Shown piece after piece: positions 1 through 6,483 of a DNA stretch of 28,493 nt. A program made the translations under genes and the position numbers. Positions within the stretch are counted from its first letter, which is position 1, and each line of letters begins with the position of its first letter. Under the pieces are notes generated by a model that was given only the letters and a program-made list of their open reading frames with translations, was not told the origin of the DNA and did no database searches. The DNA is from Actinobacteria bacterium UBA959 (GTDB taxonomy: Bacteria; Actinomycetota; Actinomycetes; S36-B12; UBA5976): assembly GCA_002293025.1 (NCBI GenBank), contig DBCL01000016.1, positions 41,356 to 69,848 on the forward strand, in the 5' to 3' direction.

Positions 1-412
1 CTAATATATTTCTACCTAATTGAACTTCTGACTTCAAGAAGTCAGCCGCCTCTGAAGTCAGACTTGACTTATTAACTAAGTCATTTAAGTCATATGGTGC
101 TTCTGGATACTTTCTGATATTAATTGCAGGATATTTTGAAGTAATGTCTGGAATTACAACATGCAGGCGACTGCCATCTGGAAGTGTGGCATCCACAAAT
201 GGCTGTGAGCGATCAACTCGTCGGCCAGAGTGCCTTAACAATAAATCTATGAGCGTCATCAATTCGCTAGGTTGAAATGTGACATCTACTAATTCAGCGA
301 TACCATATCTCGAGACAAAAACTTTTGATGGTTCATTCAGCCAAATCTCATCAATAGTGTTATCGGCCAGCAAGGGTTGTAATTTGCCAGCCCAGGCTGG
401 TTTTAGATTCAT
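1..412 (-). CDS. cpaF: CpaF/TadA-type secretion ATPase, N-terminal part (cut by window edge)
   Basis: Translating the minus strand from the ATG at 410-412 gives an open frame of 137 codons running off the left edge. The product carries the N-terminal signature of CpaF/TadA-family type II/IV secretion ATPases: a segment near residues 14-30 (LLADNTIDEIWLNEP), then RHSGRRVDRSQPFVDATLPDGS around residues 60-81 and INIRKY near 97-102. This domain precedes the Walker ATPase core, which lies outside the window. Family members are cytoplasmic hexameric motors that drive assembly of Tad/Flp-type pili or related secretion systems. The start is supported by an AAGGG ribosome-binding site about 9 nt upstream and by an in-frame TGA directly before the ATG. 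It is divergent from the hypothetical gene at 560. Partner pilus genes would lie to the left of the window. The family call is firm; the actual substrate is unknown. Confidence 0.85.
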   Translation of the reverse strand, partial: MNLKPAWAGKLQPLLADNTIDEIWLNEPSKVFVSRYGIAELVDVTFQPSELMTLIDLLLRHSGRRVDRSQPFVDATLPDGSRLHVVIPDITSKYPAINIRKYPEAPYDLNDLVNKSSLTSEAADFLKSEVQLGRNIL

Positions 413-446
413 TCAGCACCCTTACTCGAATGGGGCTTAATGTTGG

Positions 447-496
447 AGATCTGATTGAAATGGCTAATCCAATTGAGTGACACTCATTTCAGATCT
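447..496. repeat. Inverted repeats in the cpaF/hypothetical divergent gap
   Basis: Two imperfectly nested symmetries lie here. AGATCTGATTGAAATG (447-462) mirrors CATTTCAGATCT (485-496) with a 4-nt indel. Between the arms, TGAGTG-A-CACTCA (474-486) is a perfect 13-bp palindrome. No T-run follows either arm, so a terminator is unlikely. Position between two divergent starts suggests an operator; no regulator is known to bind it. Confidence 0.45.
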
Positions 497-547
497 GGTT
501 CCAGTTGGTGTCTATATTGATTGATGACAATGTGGGTTTGCCTACAT

Positions 548-553
548 TAGGCT
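548..553 (+). promoter_or_regulatory. Leaderless -10 element TAGGCT for the hypothetical gene at 560
   Basis: TAGGCT is followed by exactly six bases (TTCAAG) and then the GTG at 560, which places the transcription start at the start codon. An ATGACA -35-like hexamer at 524-529 sits 18 bp upstream. There is no room for a Shine-Dalgarno. Confidence 0.6.
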
Positions 554-559
554 TTCAAG

Positions 560-1120
560 GTGAAAAACAAGCCGGTTTGGCTGCATAGACCATTTGGCAA
601 TCCTAAGAAAATACTCTTTTCGGTAACTGAAGATGAAGTATCTCTCGGAGATAAGGTCTTTCCTGCTGGTGAGGTGGTGGATTGCAAACAAAGTTACCCA
701 AAGTCACTTTCTAAACCTGTAAATATCATTCTAAGTTATGGATTACTGGGATGGACGTTATATGAAATGTACTCTCTGTTTTTTAGACTGTCGGCTTACA
801 TACTCTTACCTGAGAGTCCTGATTTAGATACAGCAAGGGCAAATGAAAAAGCACAGGAATTACTGCAATTGTTCTTCTTGAGAACTTCAACTACCGATGA
901 ACAACAGTTGCAACTTTTTCTATGTCTATTCGTATTTTCCATTTTGTATGGGTTGATTTTTTCAAATCTGATTTTTAGACCACGAGTTGTCCTGCACCTA
1001 AAAAATGGGGATGTGGCTGAAGCCTCATACTTATTAGTGCGACCACGAAAGTTTGTAAAGACTCTCGCGGCAGGACGTAAAATTAGCAAGAAAACCCGCA
1101 AGTCCTTAAAGTCACGTTAG
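560..1120 (+). CDS. Hypothetical two-TM membrane protein
   Basis: A 186-residue protein starting with GTG; I do not recognise the family. It has a basic N-terminus (MKNKPVWLHRPFGNPKK), a predicted membrane segment near residues 53-77 (NIILSYGLLGWTLYEMYSLFF), a charged linker around 84-114, a second membrane segment near 117-140 (LFLCLFVFSILYGLIFSNLIF) and a strongly basic tail ending KKTRKSLKSR. A small beta-like N-terminal domain (residues 18-48) and the basic tail would both be cytoplasmic if the linker is external. The start is supported by a TAGGCT element six bases before the GTG. It is divergent from cpaF, so a role near the Tad/Flp machinery is conceivable but unsupported. The antisense open frame in the same stretch has no start signal. 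Confidence 0.6.
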   Translation: MKNKPVWLHRPFGNPKKILFSVTEDEVSLGDKVFPAGEVVDCKQSYPKSLSKPVNIILSYGLLGWTLYEMYSLFFRLSAYILLPESPDLDTARANEKAQELLQLFFLRTSTTDEQQLQLFLCLFVFSILYGLIFSNLIFRPRVVLHLKNGDVAEASYLLVRPRKFVKTLAAGRKISKKTRKSLKSR

Positions 1121-1160
1121 GAGTTATCTCGACTAACTAAGAAGTTCGGTATGTGCACCC

Positions 1161-1808
1161 TTACTCCAGATTAGTTCCCAATAGGATTTCTAATTCTGAT
1201 CGCGTTTTTTCATAAGTTTCGTGATGGATCCCAATTAGCCCTACCTCAACACCTGCATCAATATTCATCTTTACATCATCTACAAATACACTATTCGAAC
1301 CTGGTATCTCCAACTTATCAAGAGTGTATTGAAAGATCCTTCGTTCGGGTTTCCGCATGCCAACTTCGCCACTAATCACGATAACATCAAACATCTCATC
1401 CCAGCCTTCGCGTGGATACTCGTTTCCCCAAGAATTGGACAAAAGTGCGGTTTTATATCCAAGCTTTTTTACGCGATATACCAACCCGCGCATATCGTGA
1501 GCCTGCTCAAAGTGATCAAACATTCTCTGCAAGAGACCATTGTGGTCAAATTCATGATGACTCTTGAGAGTTAATTCCTGGGCTAATCTTTTTTCAAAAT
1601 CTGGAACTTGAATTTCGCCACGCTCTAAAGCGTGAATGGGATTAAAATGTGCTTCAAGACCTGCTGCAGGGCCTAGCCATTGACTAATTACCGATTCAAA
1701 GATTTGCTCATTGATTCCATCTTGCTGCATCCAAGACGCTACTGAGTCATTAATGGAACGAGTTAGGACTCCGCCCCAATCAACTATTACGCACTCAATG
1801 TCCTGCAT
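1161..1808 (-). CDS. HAD-superfamily hydrolase (subfamily IA, YihX-like)
   Basis: A 215-residue haloacid dehalogenase-like hydrolase, expected to be a small cytoplasmic phosphatase. Motif I is VIVDWGGVLT with nucleophile D10. The usual second aspartate is replaced by glycine (D-W-G-G), as in the D-x-G-N/G-V group that includes YihX-like sugar phosphatases. Motif II is LLSNS (S124), motif III is the lysine in MRKPERRIF (K153) and motif IV is VFVDD (D177, D178). A helical cap fills residues 18-110. The ATG is preceded by TAACCT and exactly six bases, consistent with a leaderless transcript. It is divergent from mrp. Substrate cannot be read from sequence. Confidence 0.88.
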   Translation of the reverse strand: MQDIECVIVDWGGVLTRSINDSVASWMQQDGINEQIFESVISQWLGPAAGLEAHFNPIHALERGEIQVPDFEKRLAQELTLKSHHEFDHNGLLQRMFDHFEQAHDMRGLVYRVKKLGYKTALLSNSWGNEYPREGWDEMFDVIVISGEVGMRKPERRIFQYTLDKLEIPGSNSVFVDDVKMNIDAGVEVGLIGIHHETYEKTRSELEILLGTNLE

Positions 1809-1814
1809 GGCCCA

Positions 1815-1820
1815 AGGTTA
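1815..1820 (-). promoter_or_regulatory. Leaderless -10 element TAACCT for the HAD hydrolase
   Basis: On the minus strand TAACCT is followed by TGGGCC and then the ATG at 1808. No Shine-Dalgarno and no clear -35 are visible. Confidence 0.6.
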
Positions 1821-1860
1821 CGCTGTCATCCATCCTTAAGCAGTACTGAAGAGCCTCCCA

Positions 1861-1866
1861 TAGGGT
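1861..1866 (+). promoter_or_regulatory. Leaderless -10 element TAGGGT for mrp
   Basis: TAGGGT, then TGCGAC, then ATG at 1873. The spacing puts +1 on the start codon. No Shine-Dalgarno precedes the ATG. Confidence 0.6.
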
Positions 1867-1872
1867 TGCGAC

Positions 1873-2997
1873 ATGTTGACCCAAGACCAAGTAATGGATG
1901 CCTTATCAAAGGTATTAGATCCTGAGATTAGACGCCCATTAACTGAACTAAAGATGATTGACTTTGTTGAGATTGAATCATCTTCAGTGAAGGTTGGAGT
2001 GTTGCTTACCGTTTCTGGGTGCCCAATGCGTACTGAAATTTCTGACTCTGTTAAATCAGCGATTCTAAAATTAGATGAACACCTAAACATTTCAATTGAA
2101 TTCTCGGTCATGAGCGATGAGCAAAGAGCTAATCTGCGACTACACCTAAAAGGTGGAGTTGAACGTGAAAACCCTTTCAATAATCCAAATAATTTAACTA
2201 AAGTGATTGCAATAGCTTCAGGTAAAGGTGGGGTTGGTAAATCCAGTCTCACTGTAAATCTAGCTGTTGCCCTAACTCAACTGGGTCGAACCGTTGGCAT
2301 CATTGATGCAGATATCTATGGGCATTCCATTCCCCGATTATTGAATGCTCTGGGTGCCCCCACCATGGTTGAAGGCATGATGATGCCTCCTCAAAATCAC
2401 GGCATAAAAGTAATTTCAACGCTTCCATTCAAAAAAGGTGGGGTGAATGAGCCAGTTGCATTTCGTGGACCAATGCTGCACAAGATGCTTGAACAGTTTT
2501 TAGTAGATGTTTGGTGGGGTGATCTAGATTTTCTGTTGATTGATTTACCACCAGGAACAGGTGATGTGGCAATATCTATGGCTCACTTGGTACCAACTTC
2601 TCAAGTAATTGTGGTGACCTCAGGTCATGAGGCATCCGCTGAAGTAGCAATCAGGGCTGGGGTGTTGGCACATCACCTAAAACAACGAGTCATTGGGGTG
2701 ATTGAAAATCTTTCTGGGTTAGTAGTTCCTGAAACAGGTCAAGTCATTGATGTTTTTGGTATGGGAGCTGGTTTAGAGATAGCCAAGCAATTGTCGGCAG
2801 CAACAAATTCCAACATTGATCTATTGGGGACAATCCCTATCGACCCACAGGTGCGCCTTGGTGGCGATAGTGGAGAGCCAATAATTTTGAGTCACCCTGA
2901 TGCCCCAGCAGCTAAAGCAATCAAGAGCATTGCAAACACACTATCTGTAATGCCTAGAGGTTTGGTTGGTCAAACATTAAAGATCGATCCTGTTTAA
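1873..2997 (+). CDS. mrp: Mrp/ApbC/NBP35-family P-loop ATPase (iron-sulfur carrier family)
   Basis: A 374-residue protein with an N-terminal MIP18/DUF59 domain (residues 3-90, with DPEIRRPLTELKMID and the conserved Cys in SGCPM, C50). A ParA/MinD-like ATPase follows, with deviant Walker A SGKGGVGKSS near 116-125, DADIYGHSIPRL, and DLPPGTGD. The family assembles or transfers Fe-S clusters in the cytoplasm as a dimer. The C-terminal CPxC that bridges the cluster in many Mrp proteins is absent: the site reads ENLSGLVVPETGQVIDVFG. As I recall, actinobacterial Mrp proteins commonly lack it too. Start is ATG at 1873 with a leaderless -10. Its TAA shares four bases with the convergent tatB stop. Next to tatB and htrA, as in other actinobacteria. 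Confidence 0.95.
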   Translation: MLTQDQVMDALSKVLDPEIRRPLTELKMIDFVEIESSSVKVGVLLTVSGCPMRTEISDSVKSAILKLDEHLNISIEFSVMSDEQRANLRLHLKGGVERENPFNNPNNLTKVIAIASGKGGVGKSSLTVNLAVALTQLGRTVGIIDADIYGHSIPRLLNALGAPTMVEGMMMPPQNHGIKVISTLPFKKGGVNEPVAFRGPMLHKMLEQFLVDVWWGDLDFLLIDLPPGTGDVAISMAHLVPTSQVIVVTSGHEASAEVAIRAGVLAHHLKQRVIGVIENLSGLVVPETGQVIDVFGMGAGLEIAKQLSAATNSNIDLLGTIPIDPQVRLGGDSGEPIILSHPDAPAAKAIKSIANTLSVMPRGLVGQTLKIDPV

Positions 2998-3263
2998 GTT
3001 ATATCTTCAACATTTCTCGAGTTTTTATTTTTTGAACCATTATCTTGATCAGACACATCCATTACTGATTTTAAATCACTAACTCCTAGATCACCTAGGT
3101 TGACAGTATCCTTGAGATCAGCCCGGGCCTTATCAACAAACAACTTTAAATCCCTTAAACCTCGAGCTGCACGTGCTGCATACTGTGGCAGACGGTCTGG
3201 CCCTATTACTAATAAGCCAATAATGGCGATAGCAATAGTTTCACCAATTCCAATATCAAACAC
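2994..3263 (-). CDS. tatB: Sec-independent translocase subunit TatB
   Basis: An 89-residue TatA/B-family protein. It has one N-terminal membrane helix (residues 5-21, GIGETIAIAIIGLLVIG), the hinge GPDRLP at 21-26, an amphipathic helix (YAARAARGLRDLKLFVDKARADLK) and a polar tail. GPDRLP plus location after htrA and beside mrp favours TatB over TatA. TatB works with TatC to recognise folded twin-arginine substrates at the cytoplasmic membrane. The GTG start abuts the htrA stop with no gap (TAAGTG), so translation is probably coupled to htrA. Its own stop overlaps the mrp stop in a shared TTAA. Confidence 0.92.
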   Translation of the reverse strand: MFDIGIGETIAIAIIGLLVIGPDRLPQYAARAARGLRDLKLFVDKARADLKDTVNLGDLGVSDLKSVMDVSDQDNGSKNKNSRNVEDIT

Positions 3264-4412
3264 TTACTCGACCTGCTTATCTAATATTGCCTTAACAGAT
3301 CTAATCTTGCCATCAGACCCTTTAACTCGAAGGGTGACAGTGTCTCCTGGTGCATTTGCTCTAATAGCCACCACTAACTCAGTGCTGCTGTTCACAATCC
3401 GACCATTAACACTCAAGATAATCTCGCCAGCTTTGATGCCAGCTGTGGAAGCAGCACCATTCTTGGTGATTTCAGTAAGCAGCGCTCCTGGGCCTGTATA
3501 ACTTAAATCAACTAAAACACCCAAAATTGGTGTGGAAGAAGTTCCAGTTTGAATAATCTCCTCAGCAATTCGTCTAGCTTCATTTATGGGGATTGCGAAT
3601 CCCAATCCAATTGAGCCAGCTTGGCTGGAGATTCCCAATGTGGCAATTGCGCTATTTACACCAATTACTAAGCCTTTTGAATTCACTAATGGCCCACCAG
3701 AGTTACCTGGATTAATTGCAGCATCTGTTTGAATTGCATTAATAAACGAAGTGTCTTGGGCATCACCGGCTGTTACCGGACGATCCAAAGCAGAAACAAT
3801 CCCAGATGTGACGGTGCCACTTAAACCTAATGGTGAACCAATTGCGATTACCCGCTCACCAACAACAACTGCCTTTGAATCACCAAGCCCTAAAGTTGGA
3901 AGGTTTGTTTTCTCAACCTTAATTACTGCTAAATCAAAACTTTGATTTCGACCAACGATGTCACCTAGGACTGAGCTTCCGTCTTGGAAATAGACCTTGA
4001 CTTCACCACCATTAATTGCTGCATCAATAACATGATTGTTGGTCAAGATATAACCATTGGAATCAATAATGAAACCTGAGCCAGTGCCCTGTTCAGTTCC
4101 ACTGACTTCTAAGGAAACAACTGCTGGTAAAACTGCTTGCGCTAAACCTGCAACCGAGTCAGCGGCAAACTCTTGAGGTTCGGTAGTAAATGTTGGCAGA
4201 TTAATAGTGCTATTGGTATTGGATTGATTTCCAACGTTTAAAACAGCACCACCCACTCCGCCAAGCACACCTCCAAGCAGGCCAGCAAGTAGCGCGATCA
4301 CGATTAGGTTCGATTTAGCCCTTGGCTTTGGGGTTGGGGCAACCGCCGGCGTGATGATTTTGGGCAGGTCACCTTCTGCCCTGATCCATGGTGAAATTAA
4401 CTCGTTACTCAC
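3264..4412 (-). CDS. htrA: Membrane-anchored HtrA/DegP-like serine protease with PDZ domain
   Basis: A 382-residue protein with a short cytoplasmic proline-rich N-terminus (residues 1-33), one glycine-rich membrane anchor (35-59), a trypsin-like domain with catalytic triad H127 (TNNHVID), D160 (SFDLAVIKV) and S238 (NPGNSGGPL), and one PDZ domain near 290-380. HtrA proteases degrade or refold damaged envelope proteins outside the membrane. The GTG start is preceded by AGGGAG at a normal distance. It forms a two-gene operon with tatB. In mycobacteria the genes just upstream are sigE and its anti-sigma factor rseA. Here the upstream neighbour is directly the divergent O-methyltransferase, with only 84 bp between. 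Confidence 0.95.
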   Translation of the reverse strand: MSNELISPWIRAEGDLPKIITPAVAPTPKPRAKSNLIVIALLAGLLGGVLGGVGGAVLNVGNQSNTNSTINLPTFTTEPQEFAADSVAGLAQAVLPAVVSLEVSGTEQGTGSGFIIDSNGYILTNNHVIDAAINGGEVKVYFQDGSSVLGDIVGRNQSFDLAVIKVEKTNLPTLGLGDSKAVVVGERVIAIGSPLGLSGTVTSGIVSALDRPVTAGDAQDTSFINAIQTDAAINPGNSGGPLVNSKGLVIGVNSAIATLGISSQAGSIGLGFAIPINEARRIAEEIIQTGTSSTPILGVLVDLSYTGPGALLTEITKNGAASTAGIKAGEIILSVNGRIVNSSTELVVAIRANAPGDTVTLRVKGSDGKIRSVKAILDKQVE

Positions 4413-4481
4413 GCTTACTCCCTGCTTGAGGTCGGCTATCTTCTCATTAGGTGGTTAACTGCGCCTACTAGCGAGCACCCC

Positions 4482-4489
4482 AAAGGAGG
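4482..4489 (+). promoter_or_regulatory. Strong Shine-Dalgarno AAAGGAGG
   Basis: AAAGGAGG lies seven bases before the ATG at 4497 and fixes that start. It is the strongest Shine-Dalgarno in the window and contrasts with the many starts lacking one. Confidence 0.85.
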
Positions 4490-4496
4490 CACCCCA

Positions 4497-5129
4497 ATGG
4501 ATCGGCCAACCATGGATGATGATTTCTTCAAATCTTCTGAATCATCTGTGAAGCAACGTATTGAATCCTTCGCCGATGAATTAGAGCCAATCTCACTAGC
4601 TAGACCCAAATCAATTGAGTTGGGGTGCCCAGCCATCTCTGCTGGAGTGGGCTCCTTGCTGCGCACCTTATGCACAACTATTGATGCTAAGCACGTAGTT
4701 GATGTGGGAACCGGCGTTGGAATTAGTGCTGCCTGGCTTTCTTTGGGGCTAGCCGAAGATGGCACTATCACTTCAATAGATATTGAATCTGAATATCAAA
4801 AATCTGCTAAGGAGTTATTGAATATCATCGGAGTTAATAGCAATCAAGTGAGATTGCTAGCTGGCCGCGCAAATTTGGTCTTGAGTAAATTAACTGATAA
4901 CGGATATGACCTAGTTTTTGTTGATGTGAACCAGTTCGATGCATCCGCCCTATTAGAAGATGCTGTTCGTTTAATCAGAAATAATGGATTATTGATTGTG
5001 CACGGGGTGTTATCGGCTAGAGAAAATTCAGCAAAATTACTTACAGAGTTAATACATGAGTCTGATGATTTTGATTCTTCGATTATCCCGCTTGGGCAGG
5101 GATTAGTGGTAGCAGCTCGAAAGAGCTAG
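4497..5129 (+). CDS. SAM-dependent O-methyltransferase (family 3, COG4122-like)
   Basis: A 210-residue class I methyltransferase. SAM-binding motif I is VVDVGTGVGISAAWLS (residues 67-82), motif II is the acidic strand end ITSIDIE (D95), and FVDVNQ supplies the metal/acceptor-side acidic residue near 139-144. The N-terminal helical segment (FADELEPISLARPKSIELGCPAISAGVGSLL) fits catechol/caffeoyl-CoA-type methyltransferases. It is the positional equivalent of mycobacterial Rv1220c, which lies beside sigE-rseA-htrA. The acceptor is unknown. Its TAG directly abuts the convergent DUF3117 stop. Confidence 0.9.
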   Translation: MDRPTMDDDFFKSSESSVKQRIESFADELEPISLARPKSIELGCPAISAGVGSLLRTLCTTIDAKHVVDVGTGVGISAAWLSLGLAEDGTITSIDIESEYQKSAKELLNIIGVNSNQVRLLAGRANLVLSKLTDNGYDLVFVDVNQFDASALLEDAVRLIRNNGLLIVHGVLSARENSAKLLTELIHESDDFDSSIIPLGQGLVVAARKS

Positions 5130-5309
5130 TTACTTAGCAACTGGTAACACTGCAGCAGTTAAAGTCTCAGCTAATTCATTAGCCTCAGCAATAGACAACT
5201 CAACAACTAAACGTCCGCCGCCCTCAAGAGGTACTCGCATCACGAAGTGACGGTTCTCTTTGGTGCACTCCATTGGCCCATCGCCAGTACGAGGCTTCAT
5301 TGCAGCCAT
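5130..5309 (-). CDS. DUF3117 family small conserved actinobacterial protein
   Basis: A 59-residue protein starting MAAMKPRTGDGPMECTKENR, followed by FVMRVPLEGGGRLVVELS, the characteristic sequence of DUF3117 (mycobacterial counterpart Rv1211). Function is unknown; it is small, cytoplasmic and near-universal in Actinobacteria. I chose the ATG at 5307-5309 because AGAGGTG precedes it at the right distance. An in-frame GTG nine bases upstream lies inside that ribosome-binding site, and family members begin with MAAMKP. A GATAAT hexamer on the minus strand (5363-5368) is a possible -10, giving a leader of about 45 nt with short hairpins. Confidence 0.93.
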   Translation of the reverse strand: MAAMKPRTGDGPMECTKENRHFVMRVPLEGGGRLVVELSIAEANELAETLTAAVLPVAK

Positions 5310-5403
5310 GAAAGTCACCTCTTTTTGCTTAAAGCGCCCTAGGGAGCCTCTATGAGGGACTTATTATCCCCTACCCATCAATTTTGGGCCACGGCAGTAC
5401 CAA

Positions 5404-5844
5404 TTACAGGGTGCTGCTGAACTTCTTGAGGGATTTTCGCACCCCATAGACAAAACCAGGCTTAATGAGCCACCACCCAAACAATCCAAAGATGCCAAAC
5501 GGTAGCCAAACTGATTCATACCAGATGAATTTTGTTTGGTTATCTGAAATTGGTTCCAGTTTAAAAATACCAACACCTTTAAGTATTTTGCCAACATGCA
5601 AGACCTCAACCAGCTTTGGTGGTTCCCAATTAGTAATTCGCATGGTGTCAAGAAGCCCAAGTTTGCTGCCAATTCCAGTCAAAGCTGTTATTTCTGAACC
5701 TACCGATTGGCCATCCCCTGCACTTAACCAAACTTTGGTGCCTAACATCCAGTCACTTTGCGCAGGCCAGTTGACCATTGCCGCAAATGATTTCTCAATG
5801 TTGGCAGGCAAGATAACTTCAAGGGTTACTTCTCTGGTAAACAA
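5404..5844 (-). CDS. SRPBCC (START-like) superfamily protein
   Basis: A 146-residue protein resembling polyketide cyclase/dehydrase-type SRPBCC proteins. The N-terminal beta strand and helix (REVTLEVILPANIEKSFAAMVNW), the GSEITALTGIG strand pair and the DTMRITNWEPPKLVEVLH strand fit the helix-grip fold that binds hydrophobic ligands. A hydrophobic stretch (WLPFGIFGLFGWWLI, near 118-132) could line the pocket or contact membrane. TTG start follows the LOG gene's TAG with no gap (TAGTTG); GGAG lies 7 nt upstream, so it is probably translated from the LOG mRNA. Ligand or enzymatic role is unknown. Confidence 0.75.
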   Translation of the reverse strand: MFTREVTLEVILPANIEKSFAAMVNWPAQSDWMLGTKVWLSAGDGQSVGSEITALTGIGSKLGLLDTMRITNWEPPKLVEVLHVGKILKGVGIFKLEPISDNQTKFIWYESVWLPFGIFGLFGWWLIKPGFVYGVRKSLKKFSSTL

Positions 5845-6441
5845 CTAGAGCTCCGCTTCTACAATTTCAGCATCAGTTCCTTGGCGTGTTACCGGATTTG
5901 CTAATTCTTGGGTTATTTGATCAAGGGCAGTTTCAATATCTTTAGTCCAATAAACACATTGGGCAGATTCTGCAGAAATGAAACCAAGTTCAGTAAGTTG
6001 ATTTAACCAAGTTTGAAGTGGCTGATATAGACCAACTGGATCCAAGACCAACACTGGTTTGTCATGCATGCCAAGTGATCGACTAACCCAGATCTCAAAA
6101 AATTCTTCTAAGGTCCCAATTCCACCTGGCAGCACAATGAATGCATCCGAACGGTTTTCCATCTCAGCTTTTCGATCTCTCATGTTTTGGGAAACAATTA
6201 ATTCAGAGGAGTCATGATCTGCGACTTCTTTTTCAAACAGTGCTTTTGGAATTACTCCAATTGTTTGGCCACCTTTAGATCTCGCACCATCTGCAACAGC
6301 ACCCATTGAAGACACCGACCCGCCACCAGAGACTAATGTCCAACCACGGGCAGCAATAGCGGCACCGAGTTCGAATGCTGTCTTAATATGGACAGGGTCA
6401 ATCTGTGCGTTAGCGGCACAAAAAACACAAACCGAGGTCAT
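5845..6441 (-). CDS. LOG-family cytokinin riboside 5'-monophosphate phosphoribohydrolase-like (TIGR00730)
   Basis: A 198-residue protein with the LOG signature PGGIGTLEE (residues 105-113) preceded by MRDRKAEM (87-94). An N-terminal Rossmann-like core (VCVFCAAN, LVSGGGSVSSMGAVADGA) matches the family. LOG proteins hydrolyse nucleoside 5'-monophosphates, including cytokinin ribotides, to base plus ribose 5-phosphate. The reading frame stays open to 6495, but I start at ATG 6439-6441: AAGGA sits just upstream, the protein then begins with the usual core strand, and a longer start would overlap the divergent dapD promoter and start. First gene of a pair with the SRPBCC protein. Mycobacterial Rv1205 is the positional relative. 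Confidence 0.85.
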   Translation of the reverse strand: MTSVCVFCAANAQIDPVHIKTAFELGAAIAARGWTLVSGGGSVSSMGAVADGARSKGGQTIGVIPKALFEKEVADHDSSELIVSQNMRDRKAEMENRSDAFIVLPGGIGTLEEFFEIWVSRSLGMHDKPVLVLDPVGLYQPLQTWLNQLTELGFISAESAQCVYWTKDIETALDQITQELANPVTRQGTDAEIVEAEL

Positions 6442-6471
6442 AGGTCCTTCACTTAAAGCTGGCTCCGCCAT

Positions 6472-6478
6472 TACGGTA
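6472..6478. promoter_or_regulatory. Overlapping divergent -10 elements for dapD (+) and LOG gene (-)
   Basis: On plus, TACGGT (6472-6477) is followed by six bases and the dapD ATG at 6484. On minus, TACCGT (6473-6478) overlaps it almost entirely; transcription from there would give a leader of about 25 nt carrying the AAGGA before the LOG ATG at 6441. Confidence 0.5.
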
Positions 6479-6483
6479 GGGGC

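Noticed and set aside
796..1101. Open frame of about 100 codons antisense to the gene at 560
   Set aside because: No start signal, atypical composition and lies entirely opposite a frame with a leaderless promoter and membrane helices.
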